Positions 26,441-35,491 of a stretch of 64,000 nt of DNA are shown in pieces. The stretch comes from an uncultured Pseudomonadota bacterium (GTDB lineage: Bacteria; Pseudomonadota; Gammaproteobacteria; Xanthomonadales; Ahniellaceae). The notes below the pieces were generated by a model. It made no database searches and was not told the origin of the DNA. It saw only the letters and a list, made by a program, of their open reading frames with translations. The stretch is from contig CALKUS010000175.1 of assembly GCA_937996755.1 (NCBI GenBank), forward strand, positions 1-64,000, read 5' to 3'. Within the stretch, counting starts at the first letter, position 1. The number at the start of each line of letters is the position of its first letter. The position numbers were made by a program, and so were the translations under genes.

Positions 26441-27421
26441 ATGGCCTTCCTCGCGCGTTCAGGCACGTTGCTGCTGCTTGCGTTCGCCGCGCTGCCGGCG
26501 ACGGCCGCGACGTTCTGCGTCGCGACGCCCGACGAGCTCAGCGCGGCGATCGTGGCCGGCCGCCTGAACCACCAGCCCGACGACTTTCGCCTGCGGCGCG
26601 GCACGTTCGCGCTCGCCGCGCCGGTCCAGGTCTACGCGTTCGACGCGCAGGGCGCATCGTTCACGGGTGGCTGGAACGACGGCTGCTGGATCCAGGACCG
26701 CGCGCCCGGCGCGACCGTCGTGGACGGGCAGGGCGCGTCCGCGCTGTTCGACATCCGCGAGCCCGGCGCGCCGCCGGTGCGCTTCGCGCTCGAGCACCTC
26801 ACGCTGCGCGGCGGCCACACCGGCGGCGCGCACGTCGTCTCGATCCAGGGCCAGAACGCGACGGTCGTGGTGTCGCATTGCGTGTTCGAGGGAAACGTCG
26901 CGTCGAACGCTGCCCGCGCTCTGCTCGCGATCCGCACGGTCAAGCCGGTCGACGTGCTCGAGAACGCGTTCATCGGCAACGCGTTCGCGGGCCGCGCGAT
27001 CGACGTCGACCTCTACGCGGCGAGCCAGGACGATAGCGCCATGCGCCGCGTGCTCGGCAACACGCTCGCGTTCAATCCCGCGACCGGCGGCATCGCGATC
27101 CGCAGCGGTCGCGCAGCGACGATCGCGAACAACCTCACCTGGGGCAACGGCGCGGCGCAGGACCTCGACGCGGCAGCGGGCAGCGTCGTGCTCGGCAACT
27201 CGCTGCAGCACGCGGGCACGGGCGATCCGCTGCTGCAGCCGGGTTCGTGGCGATTGCGCGGCGCTTCGCCGCTGCGCGACGCCGGCATGGACATGGCGGC
27301 GACGGGCGCGTTGTCCACGCTCGACCTCGACGGACAGGCGCGCATCCAGGGCGGCGCCGTCGACGTCGGCGCCCACGAGCTCGGCCCGACGCTGTACGGG
27401 GACGGCTTCGAGGATCAGTGA
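26441..27421 (+). CDS. Exported beta-helix protein with GFE tail
   Basis: The 326-residue protein has a signal peptide ([22 protein letters not shown]), an N-terminal cap ([25 protein letters not shown]), central beta-helix turns ([40 protein letters not shown]) and the closing [10 protein letters not shown] followed by [10 protein letters not shown]. It is a short relative of the proteins at 23605 and 44149. No enzyme motif is visible. The ATG at 26441 follows a weak ribosome-binding region. Its stop overlaps the end of the convergent esterase gene by seven bases. Confidence 0.82.
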   Translation: MAFLARSGTLLLLAFAALPATAATFCVATPDELSAAIVAGRLNHQPDDFRLRRGTFALAAPVQVYAFDAQGASFTGGWNDGCWIQDRAPGATVVDGQGASALFDIREPGAPPVRFALEHLTLRGGHTGGAHVVSIQGQNATVVVSHCVFEGNVASNAARALLAIRTVKPVDVLENAFIGNAFAGRAIDVDLYAASQDDSAMRRVLGNTLAFNPATGGIAIRSGRAATIANNLTWGNGAAQDLDAAAGSVVLGNSLQHAGTGDPLLQPGSWRLRGASPLRDAGMDMAATGALSTLDLDGQARIQGGAVDVGAHELGPTLYGDGFEDQ

Positions 27422-28542
27422 CCCGCCGGCTTCGGCGGGTACGCGATGATCAGCACGAGGTCTTCGTCGCCGACCTGCTGCATGCCGTGCGTGCTGCCGA
27501 CGCGCGTGAGCAGCGCATGGCCGGGTCCGACGTCGGTGTCGCGGCCGTCGAGCGTGTAGCGACCCCGGCCGCTCACGACGTAGTAGACCTCGTCGTGGTC
27601 GTGGAAGTGCAGGCCGATGCCGGCGCCCCGATGCAACACGCGCTTGCGGAACACGAAGCCCAAACCTGCAGCGTCGGCGAAGAACGTGTGGCCCGTGGTC
27701 ATGCCCGGACCGCCGTGCGGGCCCGGCTGCTGCGCCGCCCGCGTCGACTCGTGCTCGATCCGCGAGTCGCGTGGTGCCGCGGGGCGCCGCGCGATCGCGT
27801 CCGGTGGCGCGCCGCAATCGGTGTCGCGCGCGAGGTGCGCGGCCAGTGGCGACCCGGCGCGCGCGAGCTCGTCGGCGACGAGGCAGGCCATCGCGGTCGC
27901 GCCACGCAGGCTGAAGTGGGTGTCGTCGGCCAGGCCCTTCGCGTCGTCGTAGAGGTAATACGCGCGCGACGGCCCGTCGCCGAGCGCGCGCAACAGGTCG
28001 CGGCTGCGCACGTCGAGGTCGACGAGGGTCACGCGCTCGGTGCGCGCGACGTCGCGCACCGCCTCCGCCCAATCGCCGTGCGTGTCCGCGACGTCGCCCC
28101 ACGAAAAGCGCCTGCGCGCCACGGGCGTCACGAGGACCGGTTCGGCGCCCGCAGCGCGCGCCACCGCCAGCATCCGGCGCAGGTTGTCCCTGAACTCGAC
28201 CCGCGGATCCGTGTAGCGCGCGGGATCCTCGAGCTTCTCGTCGTTGTGACCAAACTGCACCAGCAGCACGTCGCCACGACGCAGCTCCGCAGCGAGTGCG
28301 TCGAGCCGTCCTTCGTCGATGTAGCTCTTCGTGCTGCGTCCGTTGACCGCGCGGTTCACCACTTCCACGTTGTCGTCGAAGAACGTGCCGAGCACTTGCC
28401 CCCATCCGGTCGTCGGTCGGCGCCATTCCGGATACGTGGCCGACGTGGAATCGCCGGCGATGAACACGCGCATGGGCGCTGCGCTCGTGACGAACGACGC
28501 GCACAACAGCAGGCCGGAAACGATCGCGGTGGTCGCGCGCAT
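27415..28542 (-). CDS. SGNH/GDSL carbohydrate acetylesterase fused to a cupin domain
   Basis: The 375-residue protein has a signal peptide (residues ~1-22), then an SGNH hydrolase of the rhamnogalacturonan acetylesterase type: block I FIAGDSTSATYP with the nucleophile Ser, block III LLVQFGHNDE, and block V DDTHFSLRGA with the catalytic Asp and His. After a linker of ~30 residues, a cupin domain follows (GIGLHFHDHDEVYYVVSGRGRY is the metal-binding motif 1; GSTHGMQQVGDEDL resembles motif 2). Deacetylation of plant polysaccharide is the likely role for the first domain; the cupin may bind sugar or metal. GAGGAG precedes the ATG at 28542. Confidence 0.87.
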   Translation of the reverse strand: MRATTAIVSGLLLCASFVTSAAPMRVFIAGDSTSATYPEWRRPTTGWGQVLGTFFDDNVEVVNRAVNGRSTKSYIDEGRLDALAAELRRGDVLLVQFGHNDEKLEDPARYTDPRVEFRDNLRRMLAVARAAGAEPVLVTPVARRRFSWGDVADTHGDWAEAVRDVARTERVTLVDLDVRSRDLLRALGDGPSRAYYLYDDAKGLADDTHFSLRGATAMACLVADELARAGSPLAAHLARDTDCGAPPDAIARRPAAPRDSRIEHESTRAAQQPGPHGGPGMTTGHTFFADAAGLGFVFRKRVLHRGAGIGLHFHDHDEVYYVVSGRGRYTLDGRDTDVGPGHALLTRVGSTHGMQQVGDEDLVLIIAYPPKPAGH

Positions 28543-28755
28543 GCGGTGCTCCTCGTCACGAAGCGCGGAGTGTAGCGACCCGCGCCATCGCGCTTCCTGT
28601 CCACGCGGGACAGTCATCCCACCGAAGTCGGGGCTGCGCACCCGTCGTCGCCGATGTCCCGCGCGCCGCGCGCAGGCCGTTCCTGACATCGACGCCGCTG
28701 GAACGGCTTCGACCTACCCCAACCATCGCGCACCAGCGCCAGGAAGACATCGACC

Positions 28756-29412
28756 ATGAACTGCAAGGCCCTCTCGTTCCACACCCGTCGCGGCATCGCC
28801 GCAGCCGTCGGCGCCGCCGCGTTGCTGCTGGTCGGCGCGGTCTCGCCCGCGCAGGCCGCGCGCATCACGCCGCCGGTCGTGCCGGCGAACCTGCACGTCG
28901 ACGCGGGCAGCCGCGTGTTCCTCGTCGGCCACGCGCTCGGCACGCAGAACTACGTGTGCTCGCCTTCGCCTGCGTCGCCGTCGGGCGTCGCCTACGTGCT
29001 GTTCACGCCGATCGCCGCGCTGTTCGACAACCACGGGCGGCAGATCACCACGCACTTCTTCAGCCCGAACCCGAACGTGGCCGATCCGAACACGAATCCG
29101 GCCGTGATCGCCGACGGCGCGATCCGCCCGACGTGGCAGGCGAAGGACAACAGCTCGGTGTGGGTGAAGCTGCATGCGAACGGCTCGGCGAACGTCACGC
29201 CCGGTGCGCTCGCGTGGCTGCTGCTCGACGTCGCCGGCACGGCCGAGGGCCTCGGCGGCGGCGACCTGCTGGAGAAGACCACGCAGATCCATCGCGTGAA
29301 CACCGTTGGCGGCGTCGCGCCGGCGCAGGGTTGCGCGTCCGTCGCGGACGTCGGCCACTCGGCGTTCGTCGACTACGCCGCGGACTACTACTTCTACACG
29401 AAGCGCAACTGA
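28756..29412 (+). CDS. Exported DUF3455 protein
   Basis: The 218-residue protein has a signal peptide (RRGIAAAVGAAALLLVGAVSPAQA) and a DUF3455 domain recognised by the conserved FLVGHALGTQNYVCSP start, then HFFSPNP, DGAIRPTWQAKDNSSVWVK and IHRVNTVGGVAPAQGC and the aromatic end YAADYYFYTK. The family is found in bacteria and fungi and has no established activity. The start has AGGAAG at a good distance. A 213-base gap separates it from the divergent esterase; I see no distinct regulatory element in it. Confidence 0.87.
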   Translation: MNCKALSFHTRRGIAAAVGAAALLLVGAVSPAQAARITPPVVPANLHVDAGSRVFLVGHALGTQNYVCSPSPASPSGVAYVLFTPIAALFDNHGRQITTHFFSPNPNVADPNTNPAVIADGAIRPTWQAKDNSSVWVKLHANGSANVTPGALAWLLLDVAGTAEGLGGGDLLEKTTQIHRVNTVGGVAPAQGCASVADVGHSAFVDYAADYYFYTKRN

Positions 29413-29425
29413 GCCCGGGCCATGC

Positions 29426-29451
29426 GGAGCCGCGTGCCCGCGCGCGGCTCC
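29426..29451. terminator. Bidirectional terminator hairpin
   Basis: GGAGCCGCG and CGCGGCTCC form an exact 9-bp stem with an 8-base loop in the 43-base gap between two convergent genes. Location and stem strength support a terminator serving both, though no T-run is present. Confidence 0.6.
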
Positions 29452-29455
29452 GTTG

Positions 29456-31837
29456 CTACTCGAATCCGTCCGAGAACAGGTTGTCCGGCGCCGCGACGAT
29501 GGTGTCCAGGTCGGCGTCGTTGTTGTCGTTCGAGTCCGGGTCGATCAGCCCACCACCGACGAGGACCGATGCGGTGGACACCAGGTTGCCGGTCGCGCTG
29601 CCCGACAACACGCAGCTCGCGATGTAGGTGACCGAGCCGGTCGGCACGAACGTCGCTGCGTCCGCAATGTCGCCCGCACCAGCGGGCGCGCAGGTTCCGC
29701 CGGCGCCGCTGCAGGTCCAGGTGCACGCGAGGCGCGGATCGAAATCGACGGACACGCTGCCGGTCGCATCGGCGCCCGCGAGCGTCGTGTCGGTCGCCAC
29801 GATCGTGTAGGTGGTGCTGCCGGTCGCGTCGACGCTCGTCGTTCCGTCGTCGATGGTGATCGCGAGGTCGGCGATCGGGTCGGCACGACAGCCGATCACC
29901 GAAACGTCGTCGATCGCGACGCCCGCGAAATTGTCGGAGGCGTTCGAGTCGAGGTGGAACTTCAGCTGCACGGTCTGGCCGGCCAGCGCGTCGGCACGCG
30001 CGGTCTTCGCGGCCCATCCGGCGTTGGACGCGATCGTCGTGCCCGCCGTGCCGTGCGTCGTCACCGACGTATAGTCGCTCCACTCCCACAGCCGTCGGGC
30101 GGTACCGCCCAGCGGCGTCGCGTCGACGCTGTAATGGTCGAACGTCGCGCTCTCCAGCTGGTAGCGGTGCGACCAGCGCACGACGATCGGCGGCTCGAGG
30201 CCGCTGAGGCTGATGAACGGCGACAGCAGGTCCTGGTCGGAATTGCTCGCGTAGCTGTCGGTGAGGTTGGTCTTGAAGCACTGCGTGCCCGACGCGCAGT
30301 CGTTGAACGGCGCAACCGGCCCCGGCGTGCCGCGCGCCCACGAGTCGGCCGCGCCCGCGTGCGTGAAGGCGCCGTCGTCCGCCTCGAAGTTCGTGGCGTA
30401 GGCCTGCGTGAGCGTCCGGCCCGGCGGGCACGACACCGGCACGCGTCCGCAGATCCGCAGGCTCCAGCTCGTGATCTGCCCGCCCGCCGCGTTCGCGGTG
30501 TCGTCGGCCACGCGCAGGCCCCAGGTGCCCTGCGAATCGACGTCGTCGAACGTTGCGAGCCGGTACTGCGCTTCGGGCTGCACGCGCTGGCCCGCGAGCA
30601 GCGCGCCGAGCGGCGGCGTCGCGGCTTCGTCGTCCAGCACGAGCGACAGCGACTGGAACATGGCGCTGCCGAGGTCGTCCCACAGCGGCGTCCGCGCGCC
30701 GCCGGGGGCGATGAGCGAAACGTCGAGGTCGGGCAGGTTCGCGTGCGTGCCGGCGATCTGCACGTCCACATCCTCCACGCGCAGCGCGAACGGCACGGCG
30801 AGCGCGGACGTCACCTCGGAGCCGCCGGCGGCGATCGTGAACGGCGTCGACTGTGTCGCCGTGAAACAGCTGCCCACGCGCGCGGCGGCCGGCACGATCG
30901 TGGTGCTGGCGAGATAGGTACCGGATCCGGCCGACGGCCCACCGAGCACGCCGAACGTGTACGTGCCCGCGGCCACGGCGGTGAAGGCGAGCGCTTCGGC
31001 GTCCGGCCCCGTGCCGCCGGGATCGTCGAGCGTGAGGAGCTCGCCCGCGAACGGGCCCATGGCGATGCGCAGCGTGGTGTCGACCGCGTCGCGCTCGGGA
31101 TCGGCGTCGACCGTCATCACGAAGGTCTCGCCTTCCGCGAGCGACACCGAGTACAGGTCGACGTCCAGGTTCGACGACAGCGTGCCCTGTACGGAAGCGC
31201 CGTCCGGAATCGCCTGCGGCGAGGCGTCGTTCGGTTCCGCCTCGGCAACGGGCGCGTCGCGTCGCAGTTGCACGTAGAGCACGTAGGGCCGAACCGGCAA
31301 CGCGCCGGGCGTGCCGACCCGCAGGAAGTACGTGCCGCCGGCGACCAGCGGCGTGCCGGCGACCACCGACGACGACGCGCCGAGCGAGCCGTTGTCGTCG
31401 TCCTGCTCGATCACCGTCGATCCGTCGGCGCCGAGCACGGTCAGCAGCGAGTCGCCCGAGTCGAGCGACGCGGAGGTCACGACCGTCGCGTACAGCCGGT
31501 CGCCGGGCTGCGCCGGGAAGCTGAAGAAATCGACGTCGCTCGACGACGTGATCCTGCCCTGCAGGCGCGCCGCGCCGTCGGGCGCGAGCACGAGCGCGTT
31601 CGCCTCGCTCGCGCTGCCGTTCGGCTCCGCTTCCGACGGGACGGCCGGATCGAGCTCGACGCCTTCGGACATCGGCGACGACGGGTTCGGCGATTGCCAC
31701 GAATCGAGCTCGGGCAACCAACCGGGCGGTGTTTCGTCGATCGGCACGAACGACGGCGCCGCACCGGCGCCGAACGTCGCGGCGGCGAGGAACGCGATCG
31801 CCAGCGGCAACCGCGCGAAACCGCTGCTTGCCCGCAT
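29456..31837 (-). CDS. Large exported protein with PPC and P-like domains and GFE tail
   Basis: The 793-residue protein has a signal peptide (PLAIAFLAAATFGAGA), two PPC (pre-peptidase C-terminal) beta-sandwich domains (residues ~75-180, with QGRITSSSDVDFFSFPAQPG, and ~190-310, with QGTLSSNLDVDLYSVSLAEG), a P/homoB-like domain (NLPDLDVSLIAPGGARTPLW to GTWGLRVADDTANAAGG), an immune-inhibitor-like jelly-roll (~480-640) and a DUF11-like repeat (GSTTYTIVATDTTLAGADAT). It ends NLFSDGFE. No protease domain is present, so the modules usually appended to secreted proteases stand alone here, suggesting an adhesive or structural surface protein. The ATG at 31837 was chosen over earlier Met codons that lack a signal-peptide context. 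Confidence 0.85.
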   Translation of the reverse strand: MRASSGFARLPLAIAFLAAATFGAGAAPSFVPIDETPPGWLPELDSWQSPNPSSPMSEGVELDPAVPSEAEPNGSASEANALVLAPDGAARLQGRITSSSDVDFFSFPAQPGDRLYATVVTSASLDSGDSLLTVLGADGSTVIEQDDDNGSLGASSSVVAGTPLVAGGTYFLRVGTPGALPVRPYVLYVQLRRDAPVAEAEPNDASPQAIPDGASVQGTLSSNLDVDLYSVSLAEGETFVMTVDADPERDAVDTTLRIAMGPFAGELLTLDDPGGTGPDAEALAFTAVAAGTYTFGVLGGPSAGSGTYLASTTIVPAAARVGSCFTATQSTPFTIAAGGSEVTSALAVPFALRVEDVDVQIAGTHANLPDLDVSLIAPGGARTPLWDDLGSAMFQSLSLVLDDEAATPPLGALLAGQRVQPEAQYRLATFDDVDSQGTWGLRVADDTANAAGGQITSWSLRICGRVPVSCPPGRTLTQAYATNFEADDGAFTHAGAADSWARGTPGPVAPFNDCASGTQCFKTNLTDSYASNSDQDLLSPFISLSGLEPPIVVRWSHRYQLESATFDHYSVDATPLGGTARRLWEWSDYTSVTTHGTAGTTIASNAGWAAKTARADALAGQTVQLKFHLDSNASDNFAGVAIDDVSVIGCRADPIADLAITIDDGTTSVDATGSTTYTIVATDTTLAGADATGSVSVDFDPRLACTWTCSGAGGTCAPAGAGDIADAATFVPTGSVTYIASCVLSGSATGNLVSTASVLVGGGLIDPDSNDNNDADLDTIVAAPDNLFSDGFE

Positions 31838-32011
31838 GCTTCCCCCAGTCCCCGGTCGCCGCGGCGAACGCGAAGACACTGCGGGGGAGCCTACGCCCGG
31901 GCGCGTCGGCATGTCACCGCCGGGCGCGTGTCCGGGACGATTCGTCACACGCACGAGCTCGCTCGCGTCGCGAGTGGGCCGATCCTCCCACTCGCCGGGA
32001 CCGCTCGACGG

Positions 32012-32383
32012 TCATTCCGTCCGGCACGCACCCGTGCGCGTCTGCTCGCGGTCGCCGTCGTCGTACGCGACGTGGATCGTCACGCCGTCGCTGCCCATCG
32101 CGGCGATCTTGCCGGAGTACCACTCGGTACCGCCCTGCCAGCGGCACTGCACGCGGCTGCCGACGGTCCAGTCGTACGGGCGAACGAGCTTCAGCGGCAA
32201 CGTCTCGCGCGTGCCGTCGTCGTAAGCGATCGTGATGCTGTCGCCCGCGCGGCTCTCGATGACGCCGGGGAACCAGAAGCGGTCGCCCTTCCAGCGCGCC
32301 AGCACCCAGTCGCCCTTCTGTTGCGCGGAAGCGCCAGCGGTTGCGAGCAGCAGCAGCGAACCGAGCAGCAATGGATGCTTCAT
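32012..32383 (-). CDS. Exported protein with two tandem Tudor-like modules
   Basis: The 123-residue protein has a signal peptide (MKHPLLLGSLLLLATAGASAQ) and two ~45-residue modules with the same plan: KGDWVLARWKGDRFWFPGVI, ITIAYDDGTRETLP and VGSRVQCRWQGGTEWYSGKI, IHVAYDDGDREQTR. The G-x-x-V-x-x-R/C-W, W-Y/F-P/S-G and AYDDG elements are those of Tudor/Agenet-like SH3 barrels (DUF4537 type). In eukaryotes such folds bind methylated residues; an exported bacterial form is of unknown function. It ends 174 bases upstream of the next gene on that strand, and this gap holds no other feature I recognise. Confidence 0.8.
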   Translation of the reverse strand: MKHPLLLGSLLLLATAGASAQQKGDWVLARWKGDRFWFPGVIESRAGDSITIAYDDGTRETLPLKLVRPYDWTVGSRVQCRWQGGTEWYSGKIAAMGSDGVTIHVAYDDGDREQTRTGACRTE

Positions 32384-32449
32384 GGTTTCCCCCGGAAGGC
32401 GGCGAGCGCGCCTGCTCAGGGCAATAGCGTCGCCCTGCGCGCAATTCCC

Positions 32450-32566
32450 TCATCCGCGCCGGTCGCGACGTCGCACCAGCCAGCGCTGCAACAGGAGCGA
32501 GGCGAAGATCGCCGTCAGCACGACGCACCCCGCGGCCGGCGCCGCGTCAGCCCACGATCGTCGCAT
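32450..32566 (-). CDS. Possible 38-residue single-span membrane protein
   Basis: An ATG at 32566 inside the end of the desaturase gene (20-base overlap) opens a frame that reads MRRSWADAAPAAG, then a hydrophobic helix (CVVLTAIFASLLL) and a basic end (RWLVRRRDRRG). This is the pattern of a one-helix membrane peptide with a positive cytoplasmic side. Support is only its composition and operon-like position. It could equally be chance, as the region is GC-rich. Confidence 0.4.
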   Translation of the reverse strand: MRRSWADAAPAAGCVVLTAIFASLLLQRWLVRRRDRRG

Positions 32567-33404
32567 CCTCCGCGAGCGCGGACCGGGCGCGGTGCGACTT
32601 CACGAGCGGGTAGAGCAGTTGCACCTGCCAGCGCTCCGGGCCGTGGGCCACGTCGTCGACCAGCCCGACGAGCGGCGGATAGCGACGCGTGATGCGCGCG
32701 GTGCCGAACAGCACGTCCCAGACGAACAGCAGGTTGCCGTAGTTGCCGCGGTAGTGCCCGACGCCGTCGTCCTGGTACATGGCGTGGTGCGCGAAGTGCG
32801 TCGCGGGCGTCGAGATCGTGCGCTCCACGATCCACGCGAGCGGGTGCAGCCAGCGGCGTGCGTACAGCACGCGATCCCAGCGCAGCTCGCTGTGCGCGCC
32901 GAAGATCACGATCATCTTCACGATCAGGTACCACGGATACACCGCACCGAAGCCGAGGAAGACCAGCCAGGCGCCGATCCAGATGCCCGGCATCAGCGCG
33001 TAGTAGAAGAAGTTGTTGCGGTACACCACGCGCACGCCCATGTGCGGCGCCGAGTGGTGCGCGCGGTGCAGGGGCCACAGCAGCGGCGTGTGCGACGCGC
33101 GGTGCCACCAGTACTGCGTGAGGTCGTCGGCCACGAGCAGCGCGACCACCATGAACCACGCCGGCAGGTGCGCGAGCGAGCCCGCGAGCTGCGGCGTCCA
33201 GCGCCCGGCCAGGAAGCCGACGAGCGCCAGCACGCCCGGGTAGATCACGGCCGCGAACAGCAGCGTGATCGACGCTTCGAGCGGTGCATCTTCGCGCGAG
33301 CCGTTGGCGCTGCGCAGCCGGCCGATGCCGGCTTCGGCGGCCGCCAGCAGCAGGAACATCGCAGCGATGACGACGGCCGGGTGTTGCGCGATCCAGGCGA
33401 GCAT
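32547..33404 (-). CDS. Sterol desaturase/fatty acid hydroxylase family membrane enzyme
   Basis: The 285-residue protein has several membrane helices and the three His clusters of di-iron membrane hydroxylases: HRASH (101-105), HRAHH (113-117) and HFAHH further on. The family introduces hydroxyl groups or double bonds in lipids, sterols or carotenoids using oxygen; the substrate is unknown. The ATG at 33404 lies 30 bases from the start of the divergent AraC-type regulator, an arrangement that suggests the regulator controls it. Confidence 0.9.
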   Translation of the reverse strand: MLAWIAQHPAVVIAAMFLLLAAAEAGIGRLRSANGSREDAPLEASITLLFAAVIYPGVLALVGFLAGRWTPQLAGSLAHLPAWFMVVALLVADDLTQYWWHRASHTPLLWPLHRAHHSAPHMGVRVVYRNNFFYYALMPGIWIGAWLVFLGFGAVYPWYLIVKMIVIFGAHSELRWDRVLYARRWLHPLAWIVERTISTPATHFAHHAMYQDDGVGHYRGNYGNLLFVWDVLFGTARITRRYPPLVGLVDDVAHGPERWQVQLLYPLVKSHRARSALAEDATIVG

Positions 33405-33434
33405 CGACGCGGCTCCTGACCAGATGCGGCAAGC

Positions 33435-34505
33435 ATGGACAGCGCGCGACCGCGTGGCGATGATCGCAGTGACGCAAAGCGTGATCCGAAACGCCCCGTG
33501 GCGACGCCGACCACCAGCTCCATCACCTCGCGCTACCTCGTTGCGCTGCTCGACGCGAGGGGCCGGCCGGTCGACGACGTGCTGCGTGCGGCGCGCATCC
33601 CGCGCGCCGCCATCGCGAAGCCCGACGTCGCGGTTCCGCTCGCCGCATTCGCCGAGCTCTGGCGGCGCGCGGCCGCCGTCGAGCCGGACATCGGGCTCAC
33701 GATGGTCGAGCGCTTCGGCGAGGGCAGCATGCACCTGCTCGTGCACCTCGCGTTGCGCTCGCGCACGATCGGCGCGGCGCTGGAGGACGTGTCGCGCCAC
33801 GCCTCCGTGACCAGCAGCGCGGATCGCATGGCCGTCGGCGTCCGAGCCCGCACGGCCACGTTCGCCTATGCGTGCCGCGTGGCGTCACCAGCCAATCCGT
33901 GGATCGCGGAACACTACCTGTCGATGGCCGTCGTGTTCCTCGCGCGCGCGAGCGGCCGCGCGCTGCCGATCCGTGCCGTGCGCTTCGCCGCGCCCGCGCA
34001 GGCGCCGCTCGCGGCGTACCTCGCGCGCTTCGGCGTCGCACCGGCGTTCGAAGCCGGCGCGAACGAGCTCGACTTCGACGCGGCCGCGATGGACTGGCCG
34101 CTCGCGACGCAGGACGACTACCTGCACGCGATCCTGGCTGCGGTCGCGAGCGAGCGCACGATCGCGGATCCGCAGGGCGTCGCCGAACGCGTCGGCGCGT
34201 TCGTCGCGGAGCGTTTGCTGCGCGGCCAGCCGGTCGCGCTGGCCGACGTGGCCGCCGCGCTCGACACGACGCCGCGCGGCCTGCGCAACCGGCTCGCGGG
34301 CGAGGGCAGCTCGTTCCGCGCGGTGCTCGACGCCACGCGCCGCGAGCTCGCGCGCGACCATCTCGGTCGCGGGCTGTCGACGAAGGAAGTCGCGTACCTG
34401 CTCGGCTTCTCCGAGCCGGCCGCGTTCCAGCATGCCTGCCTGCGCTGGTTCGGCCGCCCGGCGGGCGACATGCGCAAGTCGCTGCGGCGCTCGCAACGTC
34501 AGTGA
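33435..34505 (+). CDS. AraC-family transcriptional regulator
   Basis: The 356-residue protein has an N-terminal ligand-binding domain of the Arabinose_bd type seen in OruR/ArgR-like regulators (YLVALLDARGRPVDDVLRAA, SMHLLVHLALRSRTIG) and a C-terminal double helix-turn-helix (VALADVAAALDTTPRGLRNRL, LSTKEVAYLLGFSEPAAFQH). It is divergent from the desaturase-family gene, its likely target. The ATG at 33435 leaves only 30 bases for two promoters. A GTG at 33498 would give 335 residues, lose a low-complexity start and leave more room, so it may be the true start. Its end overlaps the convergent hydrolase gene by seven bases. Confidence 0.87.
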   Translation: MDSARPRGDDRSDAKRDPKRPVATPTTSSITSRYLVALLDARGRPVDDVLRAARIPRAAIAKPDVAVPLAAFAELWRRAAAVEPDIGLTMVERFGEGSMHLLVHLALRSRTIGAALEDVSRHASVTSSADRMAVGVRARTATFAYACRVASPANPWIAEHYLSMAVVFLARASGRALPIRAVRFAAPAQAPLAAYLARFGVAPAFEAGANELDFDAAAMDWPLATQDDYLHAILAAVASERTIADPQGVAERVGAFVAERLLRGQPVALADVAAALDTTPRGLRNRLAGEGSSFRAVLDATRRELARDHLGRGLSTKEVAYLLGFSEPAAFQHACLRWFGRPAGDMRKSLRRSQRQ

Positions 34506-35395
34506 GGCAACGAGTCCAGCCACGACAACACCGTGCCCGCGAGCGCGATGCGCCGGTCGTTGAAGCTGTGGTCGGACTCGATCGTTTCGAACCGGAATGC
34601 CCCGGCCTTCGCCGCTTCGAGCGCGGGCTTCAGCGTGAGCGCCTTGCAGTCGTCGCCATCGCGCGACGCGACCACGACGAGCAGCCGACGGTCCGCGAGC
34701 CCGGGCGCGTGCTTCGCGAGATCGAACGTCGAGCCGCGGTCGGCGATCGCGTCGACCGTCTGCCGCGCGGTGAATCCCGTGAGGCGTCCGTCGACGTCGT
34801 CGAATGCGATGCGCGCGATGCCGTCGCGTTGCTCCGGCGTCCGGTCCTTCACCATCGCGACGTCCGCGCTCACGTCCCACGGCGCGATGAGCGCGCAGCC
34901 GAGCAACTTCGCGTCCGCTGCGCACGCGCTCGCCGTGACGTAGCCGCCCCAGCTGTGGCCGATCATGGCGACGCGCGCCGGGTCGATGCGCAGCTTGTTC
35001 GCGTTCGCCGGATCGCGCACCCATGCGAGCGCCGCGACGCCGTCGGCCACCGCGCCGTCAAACGTGAACGTGCCACCGGAGCCCCAGCTGCCGCGGTAGT
35101 TGAACGTCACGACCGCCCAGCCTGCGCGGCGGATCGCCTGCGCGAGGTCGACGTTCTGCTCGTTGCCGGGAAAGCCGTGCAGCAGCAGGACGACGGGGTG
35201 CGGGCCGGCGCCCGGCGGCAGGTACGCGCGCCCGTTCATGAGCGCGCCCTGGCTCGCGATCTGGATCGACGGCGTCGACGCGGGATGCGTCGCGTCGGTA
35301 GCGGGATCCTGCGTGATCGCCGTGGCCAAGCCCTTGGCATGCGCGACGACGGAAGCGAGTGCGACGGCGAACGCAACGGCGAGGCTGGGCTTCAT
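34499..35395 (-). CDS. Exported alpha/beta hydrolase (dienelactone-hydrolase-like)
   Basis: The 298-residue protein has a signal peptide (MKPSLAVAFAVALASVVAHA) and an alpha/beta-hydrolase fold: oxyanion loop VLLLHGFPGNEQN, nucleophile elbow MIGHSWGGYVTAS (Ser), an acidic residue after LLVVVASRDGDD and a late His in ESDHSFNDRRIAL. It resembles the prolyl-oligopeptidase/DLH group of small esterases. Substrate unknown. The next two genes are divergent or convergent, so it stands alone. It ends at the same TCAGTGA heptamer as the AraC gene. Confidence 0.86.
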   Translation of the reverse strand: MKPSLAVAFAVALASVVAHAKGLATAITQDPATDATHPASTPSIQIASQGALMNGRAYLPPGAGPHPVVLLLHGFPGNEQNVDLAQAIRRAGWAVVTFNYRGSWGSGGTFTFDGAVADGVAALAWVRDPANANKLRIDPARVAMIGHSWGGYVTASACAADAKLLGCALIAPWDVSADVAMVKDRTPEQRDGIARIAFDDVDGRLTGFTARQTVDAIADRGSTFDLAKHAPGLADRRLLVVVASRDGDDCKALTLKPALEAAKAGAFRFETIESDHSFNDRRIALAGTVLSWLDSLPH

Positions 35396-35491
35396 GGCGA
35401 GTTCCGCGGCAGCGAACGAGCGCAGAGGGTACGATGACCGGGGCAGGGGCGACACACGATGCGCCGCACGGCGCGTCGCGAGGACACAAGC

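Noticed and set aside
29306..32692. Plus-strand open frame of over 1100 codons covering the PPC-domain protein
   Set aside because: Composition is Arg/Gly-rich without domains; the opposite strand has a signal peptide, PPC domains and tail.
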